NCBI GenBank assembly: GCA_949286445.1
Contig: CASECL010000295.1
Location: 1 to 6,063 of the forward strand
Length of the DNA: 6,063 nt
Reading direction: 5' to 3'
Origin: an uncultured bacterium
Lineage (GTDB): Bacteria > Verrucomicrobiota > Lentisphaeria > Victivallales > Victivallaceae
Made by a program: the position numbers and the translations under genes. The notes below the pieces were generated by a model, which had not been told where the DNA came from, ran no database searches, and saw nothing but the letters and a program-made list of their open reading frames with translations. This document shows, in pieces, positions 1 to 6,063 of the stretch. The stretch's first letter is position 1; the number at the start of each line of letters is the position of its first letter.

Positions 1-1032
1 AAAACTCCGGAAAAAACGGTTTTTATCCATTTGGAACTTGCTTTGGCACAAATGTTTTACGCCGTTGGTACGGAGGCGGAAAAAGCCGCTTTCGTCGCGG
101 TTGAAACCGCACCGAAGCCATTGAAAAAATTTGTCAATGCCGTTTTACGCCGGGCCCTGGCGGACCGCCGGGCAGGAAAATTACCGGAAGCCAATACCCC
201 GGAAGCAGTACTGCCGGAACAGGTATTGAAATGCTGGCGGAAAATTTTCCCCCCGCGCGAATTGGAAAAATTAACAGAAAGTTTTCTTGCGGTGCCGGAA
301 TTTTCTTTCCGTTCCCTGGGCCGCGGTCTTGACCGTGAGACCGCGGAAGAACTGCAGTCAGAGGAAATTAATGCCATATCCGGAAACTGGCACTTTTACC
401 ATACAGCATCTCCCGGAAAAGTCATTGCCTCAGAAGCCTTTGCCAACGGCAGAATTTATGTTCAGGATCCAGCTACAACCGCGGCAGTTGATTTACTCTC
501 AGGGAAAGAGAAGATCTGCCGGATTCTTGACCTCTGCGCCGCGCCGGGAGGAAAAAGTCTGCTGCTGAAAGAAAAATTTCCGGGGGCGGAATTGTATGCT
601 TATGACATATCCGCCCGGCGCAGGGAACAGTTGCGGGAAAATTTTCAACGCTGCCGGGTTGAACACGCGGTGGTTTTGAATGAATTACCATTGGAAGATC
701 AGAAATTTGATTTAATTATGCTGGATGCCCCCTGCTCCAACACCGGAGTTTTCCGGAGACGCCCGGATGCGCTTTACCGTTACAGCAGAAAAACCGTAGA
801 AGAGGCGGCAAAATTGCAGAGTCAATTGCTGGATACGGCAGTAAAGTATCTTTCTGCCGGAGGAAACATTCTTTACTCGACTTGCAGTATTGAGCCGGAG
901 GAAAATCAGTGTCAGGTGGAAAAGTTTCTCCAGCGGTTCACTGATTTTGAGCTTCTGTCCACAGTAACATGGTTACCGACAGCAGCCCATGACGGAGCAT
1001 TCGGGACGTTGCTGAAAAATAAAAAAGGATGA
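1..1032 (+). CDS. rsmB: 16S rRNA (cytosine-C5)-methyltransferase, RsmB/Sun family, 5'-truncated by window edge
   Basis: Transfers a methyl group from S-adenosylmethionine to C5 of a cytosine in 16S rRNA (C967 in E. coli); a cytoplasmic housekeeping enzyme. The reading frame is open from base 1, giving 343 visible residues. Visible residues 11-60 look like the end of the NusB-like RNA-binding domain, including the family signature FVNAVLRR. The methyltransferase domain follows: the SAM-binding motif DLCAAPGGKS (residues 177-186), motif IV DAPCSNTG (242-249) with C245, and motif VI YSTCS (292-296) with C295. The two cysteines are 50 residues apart, as are C325 and C375 of E. coli RsmB, where the motif VI cysteine is the nucleophile and the motif IV cysteine helps product release. 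By that alignment about 80 N-terminal residues lie outside the window. A TTG at 31 could be taken as a start, but the open upstream frame and the split NusB domain argue against it. The stop overlaps an ATG (ATGA at 1029-1032) that is probably not used. The symbol is assigned by family; a close paralogue such as RsmF is less likely because of the NusB-like part. Confidence 0.93.
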   Translation, partial: KTPEKTVFIHLELALAQMFYAVGTEAEKAAFVAVETAPKPLKKFVNAVLRRALADRRAGKLPEANTPEAVLPEQVLKCWRKIFPPRELEKLTESFLAVPEFSFRSLGRGLDRETAEELQSEEINAISGNWHFYHTASPGKVIASEAFANGRIYVQDPATTAAVDLLSGKEKICRILDLCAAPGGKSLLLKEKFPGAELYAYDISARRREQLRENFQRCRVEHAVVLNELPLEDQKFDLIMLDAPCSNTGVFRRRPDALYRYSRKTVEEAAKLQSQLLDTAVKYLSAGGNILYSTCSIEPEENQCQVEKFLQRFTDFELLSTVTWLPTAAHDGAFGTLLKNKKG

Positions 1033-1094
1033 ATATTCCGCCGATAAAAACAATATTTTTTTACAGCACAAAATTCCAAAGAGAAAAATTGCTC

Positions 1095-1101
1095 AAGGGA
1101 G
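1095..1101 (+). promoter_or_regulatory. Ribosome binding site that fixes the start of the beta-helix protein
   Basis: AAGGGAG lies 8 bases before the ATG at 1110, close to ideal for a Shine-Dalgarno site. The in-frame ATG at 1029 has its only purine run (AAAAAAGG) directly against the start codon, which is too close to work well. Starting at 1029 would also place a 27-residue polar and basic extension in front of the signal peptide. The start at 1110 is therefore preferred. Confidence 0.75.
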
Positions 1102-1109
1102 TTAGGTTC

Positions 1110-3548
1110 ATGTATAAAACAGTATTGTCCTCATTTTTATTATTGTTTTTATCACTTATAGAAACCTGTGGAAAAGAGATTTTCTACTGTGACTTTGAAG
1201 CAGGATTGCAGCAGTGGCAGAAGACATACAGCGCAACAACAGGTTATTTAACCAATTCTGCGGCAAACGGCAGGCAGGCATTTGAAGCAAAATTTTCCCC
1301 GGGGCACCCCCGGGGAAGAAAAGGAAACACCGCGCTGCAGTCAGTCAAAATCCCGCTGGGCAAGGGAGTCTACCGGCTGACCGCAAAAGTTCAGTTCACT
1401 GAAAATTTCGGTTCTTCTCTGGGAATAGAATTCTACGATCAGCAGAATAGAAAAATTACCAGCAATGCGGCATACTCCGGGAGCAAACCGGAATCCGCCG
1501 AAAAATGGTATGATATCTCCATAACCGGATACGCTTACTCTGATGATACCAGTTATGCCCTTATCAAACTGTGGATGCCGGTCAATCTCCCGGTTCCGCA
1601 GACAATACGGATTGATGATATCCGGATTGAAGCAGTTGATGTATCACCGCAGCAGCCGCCATGGAAAGGGCAATACAAAATTCATGCAGCGGAAAAAAAG
1701 CGGCTTACCGCAGCAGATTTCCCCGGGCCGGACGGAATTGTTTATCCTGATTTCACCCGCGCCGGAGCCCGGGATGAAGTTTACAATATTCCGGAGGCAA
1801 AAGTAATAAATATCCGCGACTTCGGAGCACTCCCGGACGGTAAAAACGACTGTTTTCCCGCCTTGCAGGCGGCAATCAACGCCCTGCCCCCGGAAGGAGG
1901 CATCATCAAATTTGAGCCGGGAGAATACCGCTTAAGCCGTTTTATCTCTATAAATAAAGACCATGTCATACTCAAAGGAGCCGGCAAAAATGCTACAAAA
2001 ATAAACCTTGATTACGATACCGGCGACGGCATGGTGGACCTTTACGGTTTGCAATCCGGTGATACGCTTGCCTCCGGACAGCCGGTTCATCTCTATGCCC
2101 GGCCGCAGAAACTGAAGGAGCTTAATTTGTATGCCGACGGTAAAAGATTCGGACAGCTGACTTTGAACGTTCACTCCGGAAACCGCTCCTATCTGGTATC
2201 CCGTCTGCCCGGGAAACTGCCGCCGGGCGAACATCAGATAACCGGAGAGGCTTTATACCAGAATGGTGCTGTATTCAAAAAGACAATAAAAATAAATATC
2301 AAATCCGGTATAAAATCAACCCTGCCCTATTACCCGCCCAATGGGGTAATTCATTTCCGCGGCAACGGCTTTTCCGGACCGGAATATCTGCTGGCTGCTG
2401 ATGGTAAAAGAGGGAGTTTCTCCATTTTTCTGCAGGATGAAAAGCACTCGCTCCGCCCCGGCGATGCGGTAATTCTGCGCGCGCTTGAGACACCGCAGCG
2501 GAAGGCGGAAACGCGTAATTCCTGTAACTGGGGTACTTTCAGAAGCACCATCATCTACATAGAAAAGGTTGAAGGTAAAAAAATCACCTTTAATCAGCCG
2601 CTGCGAATTGATTACCCGGTGCGGGATAAATCATTCGTCCGTAAAGTGCGCCTGCTTAAAGGCGGCGGGATAACAGATATGACCCTGGAACAGAAGACTG
2701 ATTACTGGTCAAGCACGGTACTTTTTGACTTTGCCTCTGACTGTGTGGCGGAAAATATCAGGGTTATTAAGTGCAGACGCAATCCGATTTATGCCAATAA
2801 TGCGAAATTCTGTTCCATTCTTAATTGTGAATTTGACGATGCCTGGTTTCACGGCGCAGGCGGTACGGCTTACGTGGGCTGGGAGGTCGCTTATGATTGT
2901 CTGATGGACGGGGTAGTCACCCGCAATTTCCGCCATGCGCCGATGGTGCAATGGTCAGCCTCCGGCAATGTTATACGCAACGGCACCTTTTACCACAGCG
3001 ATGCCCAGTGGCACTCTGGCTGGACACACGAAAATCTGTTCGAAAATTGTACCGTAATTTCAGATACCAGGAAAAACGGCGGTTACGGAAATGCTTTCTG
3101 GGCTTCCGCTCCGGAAGACGGGGCTCACGGCCCCAATGGACCGCGCAATGTGGTTTACAACTGTGATGCTTATTCCATCCGTCCGGCAATCTGGCTGGGG
3201 GGGATGAATGAGGGGTGGATATTTGCCTACAACCACTTCCGGGTGAAATCCGGCTGCGGACTTTTTGTCAAAAGTGCAAGCTTCGACCATGTACTCAAAG
3301 ATAATATATTCCTGCTGGAAGACGGAAAATCACCGGGGGTAATCTTTGCTTCACCTGACTGCGGCGGCATAGAGCTGCTGGGGAACAAATTTTATGGTGC
3401 AGCAATGCTTTATCAGGGACTGCAGGCTCCGGAAGTTGCAAAAGGTAATCTGATATTACCGGCGCAACAGGAAGCCGCACGTCCGGAAATAAAAGTTCCC
3501 TCCATTTACCAGTGGCAGCTTGAGCAGAAAAAATCAAAAGCTGATTAA
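1110..3548 (+). CDS. Secreted pectate-lyase-superfamily protein (right-handed beta-helix) with N-terminal jelly-roll and inserted Ig-like domain
   Basis: Probable exported polysaccharide-active enzyme of 812 residues; the substrate cannot be read from the sequence. Residues 1-21 form a signal peptide (MYK, a leucine/phenylalanine-rich core, likely cleavage after TCG); C20 has no lipobox. Residues about 22-178 resemble a CBM4/9-like beta-sandwich, opening YCDFEAG and ending RIDDIRIE. A linker carries PDGIVYPDFTRAGA. From residue 232 comes the Pectate_lyase_3-type signature (VINIRDFGALPDGKND, then PPEGGIIKFEPGEYRLS and VILKGAG). Residues about 315-400 resemble a bacterial Ig-like insert (ADGKRFG; LPPGEHQITGEALYQNGAV). 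Residues about 515-775 form around nine short beta-helix rungs with recurring N-C/N-x-F patterns (ILNCEFDDA, VIRNGTFYHSDA, LFENCTV, VVYNCDA). A cluster rich in His, Asp, Trp and Glu at 629-642 (H629, D631, H635, W638, H640, E641) is a candidate active site. The gene starts 77 bases after rsmB with its own good ribosome binding site; co-transcription with rsmB is possible because no terminator is seen between them. A lyase, a hydrolase or a non-catalytic binding protein all remain possible. Confidence 0.82.
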   Translation: MYKTVLSSFLLLFLSLIETCGKEIFYCDFEAGLQQWQKTYSATTGYLTNSAANGRQAFEAKFSPGHPRGRKGNTALQSVKIPLGKGVYRLTAKVQFTENFGSSLGIEFYDQQNRKITSNAAYSGSKPESAEKWYDISITGYAYSDDTSYALIKLWMPVNLPVPQTIRIDDIRIEAVDVSPQQPPWKGQYKIHAAEKKRLTAADFPGPDGIVYPDFTRAGARDEVYNIPEAKVINIRDFGALPDGKNDCFPALQAAINALPPEGGIIKFEPGEYRLSRFISINKDHVILKGAGKNATKINLDYDTGDGMVDLYGLQSGDTLASGQPVHLYARPQKLKELNLYADGKRFGQLTLNVHSGNRSYLVSRLPGKLPPGEHQITGEALYQNGAVFKKTIKINIKSGIKSTLPYYPPNGVIHFRGNGFSGPEYLLAADGKRGSFSIFLQDEKHSLRPGDAVILRALETPQRKAETRNSCNWGTFRSTIIYIEKVEGKKITFNQPLRIDYPVRDKSFVRKVRLLKGGGITDMTLEQKTDYWSSTVLFDFASDCVAENIRVIKCRRNPIYANNAKFCSILNCEFDDAWFHGAGGTAYVGWEVAYDCLMDGVVTRNFRHAPMVQWSASGNVIRNGTFYHSDAQWHSGWTHENLFENCTVISDTRKNGGYGNAFWASAPEDGAHGPNGPRNVVYNCDAYSIRPAIWLGGMNEGWIFAYNHFRVKSGCGLFVKSASFDHVLKDNIFLLEDGKSPGVIFASPDCGGIELLGNKFYGAAMLYQGLQAPEVAKGNLILPAQQEAARPEIKVPSIYQWQLEQKKSKAD

Positions 3549-3630
3549 CCGGTAAAAAGGAAAATTTCCGGTCATTATCAGGCAGTAAATACCATTTTCC
3601 CCGTATTCTTACAAATCACCGACAGGAAAA

Positions 3631-3660
3631 CAGCGGCGGAGTTTTATTACTCCGCCGCTG
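3631..3660 (-). terminator. Strong hairpin between convergent genes, terminator of the fucosidase gene
   Basis: An 11-bp perfect GC-rich stem (CAGCGGCGGAG at 3631-3641 with CTCCGCCGCTG at 3650-3660) encloses an 8-base loop. Read on the minus strand, the stem is followed directly by TTTTCC, a short U-tract, and it lies about 48 bases past the fucosidase stop. On the plus strand the stem is followed by AAATGTTTATG, so it has no proper U-tract for the beta-helix gene, although the hairpin may still slow polymerase or protect that transcript's 3' end. Confidence 0.72.
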
Positions 3661-3707
3661 AAATGTTTATGACGTTATAATACGGCACAAATTCAAAACA
3701 CTTACCA

Positions 3708-5477
3708 TCACTCACAGCGTTCCACGCTGATCCCGGCAATATCCATGCCGCCATCGTAGCATTCCCCCTGAACTGCAAGCGTTATTTCCGCCTCTCCGGC
3801 TTTGTCAAAATCCAGCACCCCGGCAGAAAACTCCGTCCAGCGTCTCTGTTTCCCCGGCGCAGGCTGAACATCTCTGGCCCACATTTCAATCATTTTGCCT
3901 TCACTGTTGGACAAAGTCCATACCCGGTTGTTTTTCACCCCCTGATAACGCACTTTTATCCGGTAACTGCCGGGTTCGGCTACCGCAACTTTCCATTTTG
4001 CTTTACCGCCGGTCTTCCAGTCAGACATTGAGGTTTGCGCCTTCCATTCGCCGAAACGCTCCATCCACTCATGACGTTTTATTCTCACCCCGGCAAGTGA
4101 AGCATATTCCGGCTCCAGAACCGTGGTAAGCTGAGGATCAATTCCAGTAATTCCAACGGCTTCACCGATTGTTTCCGGGCTGGTTATTTCCAGAACTTCC
4201 ATCAATTTCTCCCCCCCACTTTTCATCGGCAATTTTACCGTTGTCCAGCCGTCGGAAACAATAAACTCCAACTTTTCTTTTTCATTTCCGCGCCAGACAA
4301 TTGATTCTATCTCCGCCGGAAATCCGTAGAATTTTATTTCCCCACCCGGAATCCAGTTGTTGATGAAAAGATAGGCCTTGTTCCCTTTCCGGGTGCAATC
4401 CCCCCAGCTCTGCCGTCCTCGCCAAACAGAGGAAGACACTCCATAAATTGCTTCCCCGTGACGTTTGAGCCAGTCGCCAACAGTAAGCAGGCGCATGGCC
4501 AATTTCCCCGGCAGTTTCCCGCTGCTGTCCGGTCCGATATTAAGCATGTAATTTCCGCCTCTGGCGACCACTGCGATCAGGCGGCCGGCAATTTCCCGGG
4601 ATGAAATCCAGTTGTTGTCATTTGCCGAATATCCCCATGAATCATTTGTTGTATCAATACTTTCCCAAAGGCCGTCCCGACGGGTGCGGGGAATTTCCTG
4701 ATCCCCGAGTGTGGAATATTCGCCCACGCCGTTGCCGATACGGCTGTTAATCATAGCTCCGGGCTGATATTTACGGACCAGTTCCACCAGACGCATTGAA
4801 TCGGCTTTTGACATTTGTCCCGGAGTGTCAAACCAGACCATGCACAAAGGTCCGTAGTTGGTCAAAAGTTCTTTAACCTGGGGAATACATTTTTTTTCAA
4901 AATATTCACTGAATTCCGGCTGTTTGCGATCCTTTTCCCAGCCGTTGATCTCATGCCAGTCCTGATACTGTGAATAATAAAAGCCAAAACCGATCCCGCG
5001 TTTGGCACAGGCTTCAGCAAGTTCCTTCATCGGATCACGGCCGTAAGGCGATGCCTTTACAATATTAAACGGATGAACCGAGTCAAACATGGCAAAACCG
5101 TCATGATGTTTGGCGGTAATAACCAGATAACGCATACCGCTTTGTTTAGCTAACTCCGCAATAGCTTCTGCATCAAAATCGACAGGATTGAATTTTTTTG
5201 CCAATTCAGCGTATTCGGACGCCGGTATCGCGCGCTGCTGCATGAGCCATTCAGATATGCCGTACAGTTTTTCCCGTCCCGGCCAGTTGCCGGCCGCCCG
5301 GGAAAACAACCCCCAATGAATAAACATGGCATATTTTGAATTACGGAAAAATTTCTCTTTTTCCGGCATGGTTCCTGATGTGGAATTGTTACTGCCCCAC
5401 ATGACATTCATTTCCGCCCCGCATACTGAAGCCGCGGCAATGCCGGCCAATAATCCGGTCTGTAATTTTTTCATCAT
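3708..5477 (-). CDS. Exported alpha-L-fucosidase, glycoside hydrolase family 29
   Basis: Hydrolyses terminal alpha-L-fucose from glycans by a retaining mechanism, outside the cytoplasm. It has 589 residues. Residues 1-21 form a signal peptide (MMKK, hydrophobic core, cleavage likely after VCGA); V at -1 to the Cys rules out a normal lipobox. The (beta/alpha)8 catalytic domain spans about 35-345, with GH29 hallmarks: FIHWG (52-56, H54), AKHHDGFAMFDS (122-133, H124 and H125 probably contact fucose), FYYSQYQDW (167-174), and VWFDTPG (214-220) with D217 as the expected nucleophile. GDQEIPRT (258-265), WES (271-273) and SWGYS (280-284) follow; E272 is a candidate acid/base, but that residue varies in position across the family and needs a structural alignment. 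GGNYMLNIGPDSSG (307-320) closes the barrel. Residues about 346-435 are a beta-sandwich, and about 440-589 add a second one resembling CBM6/35-type modules (GSYRIKVRYQG, then MDIAGISV). Two Met codons begin the gene; the ribosome binding site is weak (AAGAGA about 10 bases upstream). It is convergent with the beta-helix gene and separated from the ThuA-like gene by a terminator, so it is probably transcribed alone. Confidence 0.93.
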   Translation of the reverse strand: MMKKLQTGLLAGIAAASVCGAEMNVMWGSNNSTSGTMPEKEKFFRNSKYAMFIHWGLFSRAAGNWPGREKLYGISEWLMQQRAIPASEYAELAKKFNPVDFDAEAIAELAKQSGMRYLVITAKHHDGFAMFDSVHPFNIVKASPYGRDPMKELAEACAKRGIGFGFYYSQYQDWHEINGWEKDRKQPEFSEYFEKKCIPQVKELLTNYGPLCMVWFDTPGQMSKADSMRLVELVRKYQPGAMINSRIGNGVGEYSTLGDQEIPRTRRDGLWESIDTTNDSWGYSANDNNWISSREIAGRLIAVVARGGNYMLNIGPDSSGKLPGKLAMRLLTVGDWLKRHGEAIYGVSSSVWRGRQSWGDCTRKGNKAYLFINNWIPGGEIKFYGFPAEIESIVWRGNEKEKLEFIVSDGWTTVKLPMKSGGEKLMEVLEITSPETIGEAVGITGIDPQLTTVLEPEYASLAGVRIKRHEWMERFGEWKAQTSMSDWKTGGKAKWKVAVAEPGSYRIKVRYQGVKNNRVWTLSNSEGKMIEMWARDVQPAPGKQRRWTEFSAGVLDFDKAGEAEITLAVQGECYDGGMDIAGISVERCE

Positions 5478-5605
5478 TTGCTGATTTTCTCTTTTTTTAT
5501 AGGTGCTGTTCTTTACTGTTCAGAATATTTTTTTGAAGTTATTTCCGGATCAAGGAGTTTTCAAGTGTTGCGTCAATGAAAATAAAAAGAAAATTTATTT
5601 TTTCA

Positions 5606-5621
5606 TCATGAAATTTCATGA
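5606..5621. promoter_or_regulatory. Perfect 16-bp palindrome, candidate operator upstream of the fucosidase gene
   Basis: TCATGAAATTTCATGA reads the same on both strands. It also sits within a tandem repeat of ATGAAATTT (5608-5616 and 5618-5626) with a 10-base period, about one turn of the helix, so a dimeric regulator could meet two half-sites on one face. It lies about 130 bases upstream of the fucosidase start, in a region that must hold that gene's promoter. No regulator gene is visible, and AT-rich DNA produces palindromes fairly readily, so an operator function is inference only. Confidence 0.35.
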
Positions 5622-5726
5622 AATTTTTCTGCTGTTATTTCTGAAATTGTATTTACAAATGGATGCTTATCTCCGTTGATTATTTTTATAATTGCCAGTA
5701 AATAAACAGTTATAAAATAAAAAAAC

Positions 5727-5762
5727 CGCCGGACACAAAGCACATCATCCTTATATCCGGCG
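5727..5762 (-). terminator. Intrinsic terminator of the ThuA-like gene
   Basis: A 7-bp GC-rich stem (CGCCGGA at 5727-5733 with TCCGGCG at 5756-5762) has a 22-base loop. On the minus strand it is followed by GGTTTTTTTATTTTATAA, a clear U-tract. It ends about 55 bases past the stop of the ThuA-like gene and separates that transcript from the fucosidase gene. The loop is long for a classical terminator, but the position and T-run fit well. Confidence 0.68.
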
Positions 5763-5778
5763 ACAATAATTTCATATC

Positions 5779-5805
5779 CGGCACAGCAAAATTACCACTG
5801 TGCCG
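5779..5805 (-). repeat. Inverted repeat (hairpin) just after the ThuA-like stop codon
   Basis: CGGCACAG (5779-5786) pairs with CTGTGCCG (5798-5805) across an 11-base loop, beginning about 10 bases past the ThuA-like stop. It has no U-tract on the minus strand, so it is more likely a 3'-end stabilising hairpin, or a helper to the terminator at 5727-5762, than a terminator itself. The 9-base sequence ATATCCGGC occurs next to both hairpins (5753-5761 and 5774-5782). Confidence 0.45.
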
Positions 5806-5815
5806 CATTTATTCA

Positions 5816-6063
5816 TCAGCGCATGGCCCACTTCATGCCGCGGAACATCATTATCCTGGCTTCCGGAACATCAAAATCCTTTGCCACATGTCCCAGTGAT
5901 GAATAAAATATTTTTCCGTTACCGAAATACCTTTTCCAAGCCACCGGCATTACCGTATTTTTCACCCATGGCGCACGGCTACCGTCAAAAACTGTTACCG
6001 CCAGAACTTCATTACCGGGGTCGGTATGCATGTAGTACTGTTCTGAATGCATGGGGAAACTCC
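5816..6063 (-). CDS. ThuA-like domain protein, C-terminal part (5' end outside window)
   Basis: Only the last 81 full codons are visible. They match the C-terminal end of the ThuA-like family (a class I glutamine-amidotransferase-like fold named after trehalose-utilisation protein ThuA): [18 protein letters not shown], then [21 protein letters not shown], and the closing FRGMKWAMR. Family members usually run to roughly 200-300 residues, so most of the protein lies beyond base 6063. The frame stays open (Ser-Phe-Pro) upstream of the Met codon at 6052-6050, which sits inside the conserved domain and is not a start. Family members occur in sugar and secondary-metabolite processing loci and are linked to handling of 3-keto sugars in some bacteria; the substrate here is unknown. 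Two hairpins, the second a clear terminator, follow the stop, so this is the last gene of its transcript and not part of a fucosidase operon. Confidence 0.85.
   Translation of the reverse strand, partial: SFPMHSEQYYMHTDPGNEVLAVTVFDGSRAPWVKNTVMPVAWKRYFGNGKIFYSSLGHVAKDFDVPEARIMMFRGMKWAMR

Larger units (their letters stand above)
5478..5815. other. 338-base AT-rich intergenic region between the ThuA-like and fucosidase genes
   Basis: No credible coding frame is seen here. Going in the direction of minus-strand transcription it holds a hairpin just after the ThuA-like stop, an intrinsic terminator, then about 250 bases of AT-rich DNA containing a 16-bp palindrome, and lastly the weak fucosidase ribosome binding site (5493-5488). 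The fucosidase promoter must lie in this region. Candidate -35-like boxes on the minus strand (TTGACG at 5575-5570, TTGATC near 5553) lack a convincing -10 partner at 16-18 bases, so no sigma-70 promoter is called. An alternative sigma factor or an activator-dependent promoter is possible. Confidence 0.6.

Noticed and set aside
57..377. Open frame on the minus strand opposite rsmB (and similar ones opposite the beta-helix gene, for example 1932-2234, 2709-2951 and 3060-3290)
   Set aside because: These lie wholly inside well-supported genes, have low-complexity or basic compositions, no recognisable motif and no good ribosome binding site.
31..1032. TTG at 31 as the start of the methyltransferase gene
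   Set aside because: The frame is open from base 1, and the sequence around 31 is inside the NusB-like domain, so the true start is outside the window.
1029..1109. ATG at 1029 (ATGA overlap with the rsmB stop) as the start of the beta-helix protein
   Set aside because: No properly spaced ribosome binding site, and it would put 27 residues before a typical signal peptide; the ATG at 1110 has AAGGGAG 8 bases upstream.
1110..1175. Lipoprotein signal (C20) on the beta-helix protein
   Set aside because: The residues before the Cys (I-E-T) do not fit a lipobox; an ordinary signal peptidase I site after G21 fits better.
3548..3572. Short inverted repeat ACCGG/CCGGT just after the beta-helix stop as a terminator
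   Set aside because: Only 5 bp with a 15-base loop and no T-run after it.
5150..5407. Alternative minus-strand frame inside the fucosidase gene
   Set aside because: A shifted-frame shadow of the GH29 coding sequence with no protein motif of its own.
5570..5575. TTGACG on the minus strand as a sigma-70 -35 box for the fucosidase gene
   Set aside because: No acceptable -10 hexamer at 16-18 bases, so a promoter call would be guesswork.

Overview
The window looks like chromosomal DNA from a polysaccharide-degrading bacterium, most plausibly of the Planctomycetota/Verrucomicrobiota/Lentisphaerota type (for example a Victivallis-like Lentisphaerota). This placement is an inference. It rests on three things seen together: a large secreted beta-helix enzyme with extra sugar-binding-type domains, an exported GH29 fucosidase with a C-terminal beta-sandwich, and a ThuA-like protein. 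Bacteroidota also carry such genes, so a genome-wide search would be needed to settle it. No tRNA, rRNA, CRISPR array, insertion sequence or attachment site was recognised.

Layout. Plus strand, 1-1032: the 3' four-fifths of a 16S rRNA m5C methyltransferase gene of the RsmB type, whose 5' end lies outside the window. Plus strand, 1110-3548: a secreted protein of about 812 residues with an N-terminal jelly-roll-like module, a pectate-lyase-superfamily right-handed beta-helix and an Ig-like domain inserted near the start of the helix. 3549-3707: a convergent intergenic region with a strong 11-bp hairpin that best fits a terminator for the minus-strand gene. Minus strand, 5477-3708: an exported alpha-L-fucosidase (GH29). 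5478-5815: a 338-base AT-rich gap that holds the presumed fucosidase promoter region, a perfect 16-bp palindrome, an intrinsic terminator and a second hairpin. Minus strand, 6063-5816: the C-terminal end of a ThuA-like domain protein, whose 5' end lies outside the window.

How the genes fit together. RsmB is a housekeeping rRNA-modification enzyme and has no metabolic link to its neighbours. The other three genes are consistent with use of complex, fucose-containing or acidic glycans: the beta-helix protein may cut a polysaccharide backbone outside the cytoplasm, the fucosidase would remove terminal L-fucose, and ThuA-like proteins occur in sugar-processing loci. No transporter, sulfatase or regulator gene is visible, so a dedicated utilisation locus cannot be shown from this window. 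The most unusual items are the beta-helix protein, whose substrate cannot be assigned and which may belong to an uncharacterised carbohydrate-active family, and the palindrome upstream of the fucosidase gene. Nothing here clearly amounts to a new biological system.
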